Shown here in pieces: positions 43,738-50,002 of a stretch of DNA of 50,002 nt. The notes below the pieces were generated by a model. The model saw only the letters and a list, made by a program, of their open reading frames with translations. It ran no database searches and had not been told where the DNA came from. The DNA lies in assembly GCA_009937615.1 (NCBI GenBank), contig JAACFB010000028.1, positions 1 through 50,002 on the forward strand, read 5' to 3'. The stretch comes from Gammaproteobacteria bacterium. Lineage in GTDB: Bacteria > Pseudomonadota > Gammaproteobacteria > Steroidobacterales > Woeseiaceae. Every line of letters begins with the position of its first letter. Within the stretch, counting starts at the first letter, position 1. The translations under genes and the position numbers were made by a program.

Positions 43738-44502
43738 ATGCTAAGACGGTGGGTTTTAATTCCGTGCGCTGCGGTTGGGTTGAGCGGCTGTTCGACGCTG
43801 ATGCCGCCCGACGAGGATCCGGTCCTGTTGAAGCTCAATGAGCTGGAACGACGGCTGCAGACCATCGAGCGGATTGTCGAGAATCAGAGCCTGGTGCAGT
43901 TAACCCAGCAAGTTGATTCGCTCGAACGGCGCGTCGACGAACTGCAGGGGCGAGCCGAGACCATGCAGTACAGCGCCGAAGAGACGGCCGACAGGCAGCG
44001 GCAGTTATACTCGGATCTTGATGCTCGCATTCAGTCGATCGAGCGCGGCGTCCGGAGTTCAGGCAGTGTCCTGGAAAGCGGAACACTGCCGCCCGGGCAA
44101 CTACCGGTGCCGGGCGGCTCTGACCGCGACAACTACCAAATCGCGTTCGAGCTGGTGAAAGAGGAGCGTTACGACTTGGCGGCTAAAGCGTTCCAGCAGT
44201 TCCTGGTGGCATTCCCGGGCAGTGAGCTCGCGGATAATGCCCAGTACTGGTTGGCCGAGTCGTACTACGCATCGAAGCAGTTCGAGCGGGCGCTCGACGA
44301 TTTTGCGGTGGTCGTAAACGACTACCCGAGATCACGCAAGGTCCCGGATGCCCTGCTCAAGATGGGCTACTGTAACTACAACCTCAAACGGTGGGATGCT
44401 GCCAGGCGTGCGTTGACCCTAGTGCAGACTGACTATCCTGAAACGACTGCGGCGAGGCTCGCGGGCGAGTATTTAAAGCGCATGGCGGCCGATGGGACCT
44501 GA
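43738..44502 (+). CDS. cpoB: Cell division coordinator CpoB (YbgF), predicted lipoprotein form
   Basis: A 254-aa TPR protein of the tol-pal cluster. An N-terminal coiled coil (about residues 30-110, LKLNELERRLQTIERIV then QQVDSLERRVDELQGR) trimerises the protein. Three TPR repeats follow (about 125-245, YQIAFELVKEERYDLAAKAF, AQYWLAESYYASKQFERALDDF, PDALLKMGYCNYNLKRW). The signal MLRRWVLIPCAAVGLSGCSTL contains lipobox LSGC with Cys18, so this version is probably lipid-anchored, unlike the soluble E. coli protein. It links PBP1B activity to Tol constriction. ATG 43738 is chosen because it starts the signal peptide. Confidence 0.93.
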   Translation: MLRRWVLIPCAAVGLSGCSTLMPPDEDPVLLKLNELERRLQTIERIVENQSLVQLTQQVDSLERRVDELQGRAETMQYSAEETADRQRQLYSDLDARIQSIERGVRSSGSVLESGTLPPGQLPVPGGSDRDNYQIAFELVKEERYDLAAKAFQQFLVAFPGSELADNAQYWLAESYYASKQFERALDDFAVVVNDYPRSRKVPDALLKMGYCNYNLKRWDAARRALTLVQTDYPETTAARLAGEYLKRMAADGT

Positions 44503-44532
44503 GTTGGGCCGAGCTGTTCCTGCCGGTGCACC

Positions 44533-44560
44533 TTGTCATTTGCCGGTGGTTCGGTATCAT
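44533..44560 (+). promoter_or_regulatory. Putative sigma-70 promoter of tRNA-Lys
   Basis: TTGTCA (44533-44538, 5 of 6) and TATCAT (44555-44560) are 16 bp apart. They are followed by a GC-rich discriminator GCCGCCGG, typical of stringently controlled stable-RNA promoters. Transcription would start near 44567, about 39 nt before the mature tRNA. Confidence 0.55.
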
Positions 44561-44605
44561 GCCGCCGGCAATTCCGTGGCGGTCTGCCACGCGCCGATTC
44601 CTGAG

Positions 44606-44680
44606 GGGGCGTTAGCTCAGAGGTAGAGCATTCGGCTTTTAACCGACTGGTCGTAGGTTCGATCCCTACACGCCCCACCA
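44606..44680 (+). tRNA. tRNA-Lys (anticodon UUU), CCA encoded
   Basis: A 75-nt cloverleaf. The acceptor stem GGGGCGT/ACGCCCC is perfect. The D arm is GCTC-AGAGGTA-GAGC, with a loop one base shorter than the usual eight. The anticodon arm is TTCGG-CTTTTAA-CCGAC with anticodon TTT, and the T arm GTAGG-TTCGATC-CCTAC is perfect. CCA is encoded. The outermost anticodon-stem pair (27-43) is U opposite C, a mismatch. All other invariant positions (T8, GG in the D loop, T33, TTC) are present. It sits alone between cpoB and thrA. Confidence 0.95.
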
Positions 44681-44710
44681 TTTCTCCTTGGTTTCATATA
44701 AAACAGGCGA

Positions 44711-44751
44711 CGGCGCATAGATCAGTCGTTATCATGCACCGTTTTGCGCCG
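44711..44751 (+). promoter_or_regulatory. Leader hairpin before thrA
   Basis: CGGCGCA (44711-44717) and TGCGCCG (44745-44751) are perfect inverted arms with a 27-nt loop, 11 bp before the GTG start of thrA. No U-tract follows, so it is not a terminator, and no threonine/isoleucine-rich leader peptide is seen. It may limit ribosome access or be incidental. Confidence 0.35.
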
Positions 44752-44762
44752 GAAAGCTTGAC

Positions 44763-47237
44763 GTGAAGGGTTCTTGGAAAATTCATAAGTTCGGCGGCAG
44801 CAGCCTTGCTGATGCCGATTGCTTCGAACGGGTCGCTGGACTATTGCTCGAATGTCGCGACAGGCGCATCGGCGCTGTCGTCTCGGCGATGGGTGGCATG
44901 ACCGACGCTTTGCTGAACCTGGCGGTCCTCGCAGAGCAGGGCGATGATGGATTCGACGCCGAACTGCATGCAATTGGAGAGCGATACACGCAGACCGCGC
45001 GTGCCCTGGTCGAGGGCGAGGAACTAGTTGATGTCCTCGATGCTTGGAGCCAGGATGCCCAAGATATCAGCGATGTTCTCAGAGCTGCAGCCCTGGTTCG
45101 TTCGGCGCCTCAGCGCAGCCGGGACGTGGTTGCGGGTTACGGGGAAATTTGGTCGGCGCGTTTGCTGGCCGCTCATCTTGCGCGCCGTTCAAGTGAACGC
45201 GGGGGCACGTGGATAGATGCGCGCGATATCCTGATCGTCAAGCAGACCGAGCTTGGGCCGACAGTTCTGTGGAACGAATCGAGAACTAAGTTCGACGCCA
45301 TAGTGCCGCAGGATTTTAACGGGATAGCCGTCATCACCGGGTTTATCGCGACCGATGAGGACGGGCTGCAGACAACCCTGGGGCGCAACGGCAGCGACTA
45401 CTCCGCCGCGATCTTTGCTGCTCTGAGCAATGCGGCAGAGCTCACCATATGGACCGATGTCGACGGCGTTATGAGCGCCGACCCGAACCGGGTCTCCGAG
45501 GCGCGTGTAATAGAGCAGCTCACCTATAACGAAGCGATGGAGCTGGCCTATTTTGGTGCCAAGGTGATTCACCCGCAGACGCTCGGACCGGTCATAGACA
45601 ACAACATTCCGCTTGTCATTCGCAATAGCTTCAACCCGTCGCATCCGGGCAGTCGGATTGAAATCAGCACCGAGTCCTCGGACAGCATCAAGGGCATTAC
45701 AGCCATCGGCGGCATGGCACTGGTCAACCTCGAGGGCGCGGGCATGATCGGTGTCCCGGGAACTGCGGACCGGATGTTCTCGGCCCTCAAGAATGCAGGC
45801 GTCTCAGTGACGCTGATATCCCAGGCGAGTTCCGAACACTCGATTTGTATCGCCGTGCCGCAGGACGTGGCTGATCGTGCGCAACAAGTCATCAGCGAGG
45901 CTTTTGCCGATGAGCTGGAGAGTGGCCAGATTCAGAGCGTTGACGTTACCAATGCCCAGAGCATCGTTGCCGTAGTCGGCGACGGCATGGCCGGCACGCC
46001 AGGAATTGCAGCGCGTTTCTTTGGCTCGCTTGGAAGGGCCGGAATCAATATTCGGGCAATTGCCCAGGGGTCCTCGGAACGCAACATTTCATCTGTCGTC
46101 GACTCGGACGAGGCGACTCGGGCGCTGCGAGCAGCGCACTCAGGCTTTTATCTGTCCTCCAAGACGATTTCGATTGGCCTGATCGGACCCGGAATCGTTG
46201 GCACAACGCTACTTCGACAAATCGCCAAGCAGTCTCAACGACTGCATTCCGAATTCGATCTTGATTTACGGGTACGCGCTATCGCTCGGTCGTCATCGAT
46301 GTTGCTAGGTGACCGAAGTATCGATCTGGCCACCTGGGAGAAGCAGTTCAGTGAGGCTTCGGAAGAGATCGACTTCGAGGCATTCGAGCACTGCGTCAAC
46401 CCGGATCACCTGCCGCATGCCGTCATAATTGACTGTACGGCGAGCGAGACTGTTGCTGCGCGTTACGCGGGCTGGCTGGAGCGCGGCATACACGTCATTA
46501 CACCCAACAAGCGCGCATGCAGTGGGCCGATGCGAGACTACAGAAATCTTCAGTCGATTCTCGACCACGGTGGAGCACACTTTTTTTACGAAACGACCGT
46601 CGGTGCAGCGCTGCCGATTATTTCGACACTGCGGGACCTGATTGATACCGGTGACGAAGTTCGCTCCGTGAAGGGTATTTTCTCGGGCACGCTGGCGTAT
46701 CTGTTTAATGTTTACGACGGCAGCACTCCGTTCTCGACGATCGTCCGGCAGGCACGCGATAGTGGTTATACCGAGCCGGACCCTCGTGATGACCTGTCCG
46801 GTATGGATGTGGCCAGAAAGCTCACGATACTTTCCCGAGAGCTCGGACAGACGACCGAAATCGGTGATTTTCCGATCCAGAGTCTAGTGCCGGAGGCACT
46901 GCAGGAAGGTGACATTGACGAATTTCTCGATCGGCTTGTTGATTATGACGCCGCGATGCAGGCGACCTACGAAGAGGCGGTCGCCGCGGGCAAGCGGCCG
47001 CGTTATATCGGGCAGCTGGATGCGGCCGGCAACGTGTCGGTAGGGCTGGAAATGGTCGATGCGACGCACCCGTTTGCTAACATTAATCTGACCGACAACG
47101 TCGTTCAGTTTGAAACGGCGCGCTACTCTGACAATCCCCTGCTGGTGCAGGGGCCGGGAGCGGGTCCTGAGGTAACGGCGGGCGGCGTATTCGCAGAACT
47201 GCTTCGCCTGGCTAAATTCCTGAGCGTCGGAGGTTGA
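44763..47237 (+). CDS. thrA: Bifunctional aspartate kinase / homoserine dehydrogenase I
   Basis: An 824-aa enzyme catalysing the first and third steps from aspartate to homoserine. The aspartokinase domain starts KFGGSSLAD (residues 9-17), with TLGRNGSDYSAAI and WTDVDGVMSADPN. Two ACT regulatory repeats (about 315-460) follow, with VSVTLISQASSEHSI and INIRAIAQGSSERNIS. The NADP-binding homoserine dehydrogenase domain starts IGLIGPGIVGTTLL and contains KGIFSGTLAYLFN. Threonine feedback inhibition is expected from gene order with thrB and thrC. The start is GTG at 44763; the nearest upstream ATG is out of frame. thrB begins 1 nt after its stop. Confidence 0.95.
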   Translation: MKGSWKIHKFGGSSLADADCFERVAGLLLECRDRRIGAVVSAMGGMTDALLNLAVLAEQGDDGFDAELHAIGERYTQTARALVEGEELVDVLDAWSQDAQDISDVLRAAALVRSAPQRSRDVVAGYGEIWSARLLAAHLARRSSERGGTWIDARDILIVKQTELGPTVLWNESRTKFDAIVPQDFNGIAVITGFIATDEDGLQTTLGRNGSDYSAAIFAALSNAAELTIWTDVDGVMSADPNRVSEARVIEQLTYNEAMELAYFGAKVIHPQTLGPVIDNNIPLVIRNSFNPSHPGSRIEISTESSDSIKGITAIGGMALVNLEGAGMIGVPGTADRMFSALKNAGVSVTLISQASSEHSICIAVPQDVADRAQQVISEAFADELESGQIQSVDVTNAQSIVAVVGDGMAGTPGIAARFFGSLGRAGINIRAIAQGSSERNISSVVDSDEATRALRAAHSGFYLSSKTISIGLIGPGIVGTTLLRQIAKQSQRLHSEFDLDLRVRAIARSSSMLLGDRSIDLATWEKQFSEASEEIDFEAFEHCVNPDHLPHAVIIDCTASETVAARYAGWLERGIHVITPNKRACSGPMRDYRNLQSILDHGGAHFFYETTVGAALPIISTLRDLIDTGDEVRSVKGIFSGTLAYLFNVYDGSTPFSTIVRQARDSGYTEPDPRDDLSGMDVARKLTILSRELGQTTEIGDFPIQSLVPEALQEGDIDEFLDRLVDYDAAMQATYEEAVAAGKRPRYIGQLDAAGNVSVGLEMVDATHPFANINLTDNVVQFETARYSDNPLLVQGPGAGPEVTAGGVFAELLRLAKFLSVGG

Positions 47238-47238
47238 T

Positions 47239-48180
47239 ATGAGCGAAGTTGTTACCGCATTTGCGCCGGCATCGATCGGCAATGTGGGTGTTGGCTTCGA
47301 CATGCTCGGTCTTGCCCTTGCAGGCGTTGGCGACAGAGTGTCGGCGATGAGAACCGAGTCTCCCGGAATCACGATTGCCGAAGTTCGTGGGCTGGATGGC
47401 GAAATTCATCCGTATCTTGCGACCGATCCCGAGCACAACACCGCGTCAATAGCCGCGAAAGCCCTTTGGAATGACTATGGCGATGATGGAGGGGTTGAGC
47501 TGAGGGTCTACAAGGGCGTGCCGCTGCAATCCGGGATGGGCAGCTCGGCCGCGTCAGCGGTTGCTGCAGCGTATGCCGTTAACCAGCTGCTGGGCACCCC
47601 GGTTTCAAATGACAGGCTCCTGGCCTATTCGCTGGCTGGTGAACAGTATGCAAGCGGCGGATTGCACGCGGACAACGTTGCCCCGAGTCTTCTGGGCGGC
47701 ATGATCTTTTGTCCCCAGGTGCTGCTGCCGGAGACCGTGCGGCTGCCCGTGCCTGACGGTGTCAGCGCGGTCCTTTTGCATCCTGAATTACAGGTCAATA
47801 CGGCCGACGCGCGCCGCAAGCTGGCTAAAGGCTATTCGATGGAGCAGTGGCTCACTCAGCAGGCGTACCTCGGTGGATTCATTGCAGCCTGCGCGGCAAA
47901 CGATATTGAATTGATTGGCAAGACGCTCAAGGACGTGATTATCGAGCCGCAAAGGTCTGCGGCCGTGCCGTGTTTCGACGCGGTCAAGGCCGCGGCAGAA
48001 GCGGCTGGGGCGCTGGGCGCAAGTTTATCGGGCAGCGGACCCAGCATATTCGCACTGTGTGCGGATGCTGTTGCGACTAACCTTGCCATGGCGATGGAGC
48101 AGGCATGCCGCGGCCTTGGTATCGAGTGCCAGTCATGGGTCAGCCCGATGGATGCTCCCGGCGCGCGCCTGGTGGACTGA
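47239..48180 (+). CDS. thrB: Homoserine kinase
   Basis: A 313-aa GHMP-family kinase phosphorylating homoserine. FAPASIGNVGVGFDMLG at the N-terminus, the ATP-binding GHMP motif PLQSGMGSSAASAVAAAYA (about residues 95-113), GGLHADNVAPSLLGG, and the C-terminal GASLSGSGPSIFAL are all typical. GGAGG precedes the ATG. It is the middle gene of thrABC, 1 nt after thrA and 2 nt before thrC. Confidence 0.97.
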   Translation: MSEVVTAFAPASIGNVGVGFDMLGLALAGVGDRVSAMRTESPGITIAEVRGLDGEIHPYLATDPEHNTASIAAKALWNDYGDDGGVELRVYKGVPLQSGMGSSAASAVAAAYAVNQLLGTPVSNDRLLAYSLAGEQYASGGLHADNVAPSLLGGMIFCPQVLLPETVRLPVPDGVSAVLLHPELQVNTADARRKLAKGYSMEQWLTQQAYLGGFIAACAANDIELIGKTLKDVIIEPQRSAAVPCFDAVKAAAEAAGALGASLSGSGPSIFALCADAVATNLAMAMEQACRGLGIECQSWVSPMDAPGARLVD

Positions 48181-48182
48181 GC

Positions 48183-49526
48183 ATGCGCTATGAGAGCACA
48201 CGTGGAGGCGCGGGCGTGGGCCTGGACGAGGCTCTCGTTCGCGGAATCGCTATGGACGGTGGCCTGTTCGTTCCCGCCAGGCTACCGCAGTTCAAGATTG
48301 ACGACTTCGAGGGAGCGGATAGCCCGGTCGACGTAGCCTCGGTCATGCTGCGGCCTTTTTTCTCCGGCTCGGCCCTCGAAAACAGCCTCCGGAACATTCT
48401 CGAAGAGACATTCGACTTTCCAATTCCAACTACGCCGTTGCCTGCCAGGTCGGGGTCGGTGTCATTGCTTGAGCTCTACCATGGCCCGACGGCCGCGTTT
48501 AAAGACGTCGGCGCCGGGTTCCTGGCCGCCTGCCTGTCGCGGCTGGAAGGTGACAGCGCTGCGCCACTGACAATATTGGTTGCGACGTCCGGCGATACCG
48601 GCGGTGCCGTCGCCGCGGCTTTTGATTCGCGACCGGGCATGCGGGTCGTTGTCCTGTTCCCGGAGGGCCGCGTTTCGGCTCGGCAGGCACACCAACTTAC
48701 GTGCTGGAGCGACAATGTATTGTCGCTGTGCGTGAAAGGTACATTCGATGACTGCCAAGCCCTGGTCAAGGCCGCTTTTGCCGATGAGGGCCTGTCCGGG
48801 CGTTACCGGTTCAGCTCGGCTAACAGCATCAACATTGGCCGCCTGCTGCCGCAGACTACCTATTATGCGGTTGCCAGCCTGCGACACTATCGTGAGAGCG
48901 GTAACAAACCCGGTTTCGTCGTGCCGACCGGCAATCTCGGGAATGCGCTGGCGTGCATTATGGCGCGGGAAATGGGTTTACCGATCGGACCGATCGTTTT
49001 GGCGACCAACGCCAACAGGACGATTCCGGAGTATTTCGACACTCTCGAATGGTTGCCTCGGGCCAGTGTGCAGACGCTTGCATCGGCAATGGACGTGGGC
49101 GATCCGAGCAACATGGAACGTCTGCGCGGACTGCTTGGCGATGCCGAGATTTTGCGCGAGCGTTTGGGCGTTGTGTCGGTGAACGATGAACAGATCAAGT
49201 CGGCGATCGTCGAGGATTACGCGGAGTTTGGATTTGCAACCTGTCCGCACACGGCGACCGCTACCCATGCATGGCGACATTTCGACGAAGCGACTCGAGA
49301 CGGACAGGACTGGATTCTTGTTGCCACGGCTCACCCTGCGAAATTCGAAACTATCGTCGAACCGCTGATCCAGACCGTAGTACCGCTACCGAAAGAGCTC
49401 GAGGCCATACTGTCACGGCCGAGCCGTTACAGGACTATTGATCCGGACCTGGACGCACTCGAGCTGGCAATGAATGAGCATTTTCGTGCGGGACCGCTTG
49501 ACGCGAAGGGCACAGACGGCCATTAA
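48183..49526 (+). CDS. thrC: Threonine synthase
   Basis: A 447-aa PLP enzyme converting O-phosphohomoserine to threonine. The N-terminus MRYESTRGGAGVGLDEAL is the standard start. The PLP lysine is Lys107 in HGPTAAFKDVGAG, followed by VATSGDTGGAVAAAF, INIGRLLPQTTYY and VVPTGNLGNALA-type segments. The length is close to the E. coli-type enzyme (428 aa). ATG 48183 is chosen because it matches the family; the frame extends into thrB. It completes thrABC. Confidence 0.97.
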   Translation: MRYESTRGGAGVGLDEALVRGIAMDGGLFVPARLPQFKIDDFEGADSPVDVASVMLRPFFSGSALENSLRNILEETFDFPIPTTPLPARSGSVSLLELYHGPTAAFKDVGAGFLAACLSRLEGDSAAPLTILVATSGDTGGAVAAAFDSRPGMRVVVLFPEGRVSARQAHQLTCWSDNVLSLCVKGTFDDCQALVKAAFADEGLSGRYRFSSANSINIGRLLPQTTYYAVASLRHYRESGNKPGFVVPTGNLGNALACIMAREMGLPIGPIVLATNANRTIPEYFDTLEWLPRASVQTLASAMDVGDPSNMERLRGLLGDAEILRERLGVVSVNDEQIKSAIVEDYAEFGFATCPHTATATHAWRHFDEATRDGQDWILVATAHPAKFETIVEPLIQTVVPLPKELEAILSRPSRYRTIDPDLDALELAMNEHFRAGPLDAKGTDGH

Positions 49527-49559
49527 TAGAGCTGCTGTATCACCGCGAAACCAAGACCG

Positions 49560-50002
49560 ATGAGCGCATTTCCCGTAGACGACCAAATGCAATGGCTGCT
49601 CGCATCAATCGCAGTCGTATTACTGCTGGTCGCCTGGTGGATTTATCGTAGGCGCCGACGCGGCAACCGATTGGCCCAGGTGCTCAACGAGATCAGCTAC
49701 GACCGCATCGATCAGCTACTGGTCCCGAATGGCGATGAGGGTGAAATTCAGATCGATCACCTGTTGCTGACGGCTCAAGGCCTTCTGATCGTCGACATCA
49801 AGGACGTGGTAGGTACGGTTTTCGGCGGAGACAAGATGCAGGAGTGGACAGTCATCAGCAAAGAGCGCCGCTTCACGTTCCCCAATCCGCAGCCCGCGCT
49901 ATATGATCGCATTGCCGCGGTTCGGCATATCGTACGGCAGGTACCTGTCGCCGGCCGCCTGCTGTTCCTTGACAGTGCCGCTTTCACGAAAGGTGTGCCG
50001 AA
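49560..50002 (+). CDS. NERD-domain membrane protein, 3' end cut by the window
   Basis: The first 147 residues are present and the gene runs off the window. One membrane helix (about residues 12-28, LLASIAVVLLLVAWWIY) with a following RRRRRG stop-transfer is followed by a NERD (nuclease-related) domain: GEIQIDHLLLTAQGLLIVDIKDVVG, FGGDKMQEW and FPNPQPALYDRIAAVRHIV. NERD resembles a restriction-endonuclease fold, but the core E-x-K position here reads DIK, so catalytic competence is uncertain. It starts 33 bp after thrC. The C-terminal domain content is unknown. Confidence 0.85.
   Translation, partial: MSAFPVDDQMQWLLASIAVVLLLVAWWIYRRRRRGNRLAQVLNEISYDRIDQLLVPNGDEGEIQIDHLLLTAQGLLIVDIKDVVGTVFGGDKMQEWTVISKERRFTFPNPQPALYDRIAAVRHIVRQVPVAGRLLFLDSAAFTKGVP

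Noticed and set aside
44606..44762. tRNA-Lys as an attachment site for an integrated element
   Set aside because: No integrase gene and no duplicated tRNA 3' end were seen downstream; the following genes are thrABC housekeeping genes.
1..50002. CRISPR arrays, rRNA genes, insertion sequences and prophage genes
   Set aside because: No regularly spaced direct repeats, rRNA sequence, transposase or phage structural motifs were recognised on either strand.

Overview
The window looks like a chromosomal segment of a free-living, GC-rich gammaproteobacterium. The evidence is gene content and order: yebC-ruvCAB-ybgC-tolQRAB-pal-cpoB in the gammaproteobacterial arrangement, a fused aspartokinase/homoserine dehydrogenase followed by thrB and thrC, a sucA-sucB-lpd operon, a monofunctional-type RelA, a type-2 EF-G and an integral-membrane alkane hydroxylase. 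A Woeseia/Steroidobacter-like or other marine lineage would fit the ToxR-like regulator with TPR-type repeats, AlkB and the small uncharacterised membrane proteins. That placement is inference only; no rRNA is present.

Layout. 1-5.9 kb: EF-G2 (minus, with its terminator at the window edge), an orphan TfpX/TfpZ-type pilin accessory protein, a YugP-like zinc protease and an SLC13-type permease with RCK_C domains. 6-10.5 kb: small and poorly known genes, including a 77-aa ORF behind a sigma-54 promoter, a DUF4389 protein, a ribbon-helix-helix (RHH) two-gene unit whose palindromic operator brackets its promoter, two very small membrane ORFs, a DUF3300 protein and a secreted NTF2-like protein. 10.6-17 kb: a zinc ADH lacking its structural-zinc cysteines, a zinc-ribbon protein, a Tat-signal SDR oxidoreductase, membrane proteins, and fhs behind a structured leader. 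17-26 kb: a second RHH-like two-gene unit with a 14-bp palindrome, a ToxR/CadC-like regulator, arfB, an MFS transporter, a PuuB-like oxidase, a beta-barrel protein, a bacteriocin-like small peptide abutting a CPBP protease, and alkB. 26.4-34 kb: DUF5658, sucAB-lpd and an AGCS symporter. 34-44.5 kb: relA divergent from yebC-ruvCAB-ybgC-tol-pal. 44.6-50 kb: tRNA-Lys(UUU), thrABC and a truncated NERD-domain gene.

How the genes work together. Most of the second half is housekeeping: the TCA 2-oxoglutarate dehydrogenase complex, Holliday-junction processing, the Tol-Pal envelope machine, (p)ppGpp synthesis and threonine biosynthesis. The accessory interest is between 6 and 26 kb. The best candidate for an undescribed system is the 66-aa peptide at 23668-23868. 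It has a strong Shine-Dalgarno, a leader matching the double-glycine (GA-type) consensus, a Gly/Asp/Ser-rich segment and an amphipathic C-terminus. It lies tail-to-tail against a CPBP intramembrane protease, a family that includes bacteriocin immunity proteins. No dedicated transporter or modification enzyme is visible nearby, so this remains a hypothesis.

All calls come from reading the sequence and remembered family features. No database search, structure prediction or computed statistic was available; GC counts quoted were made by hand over the stated bases.
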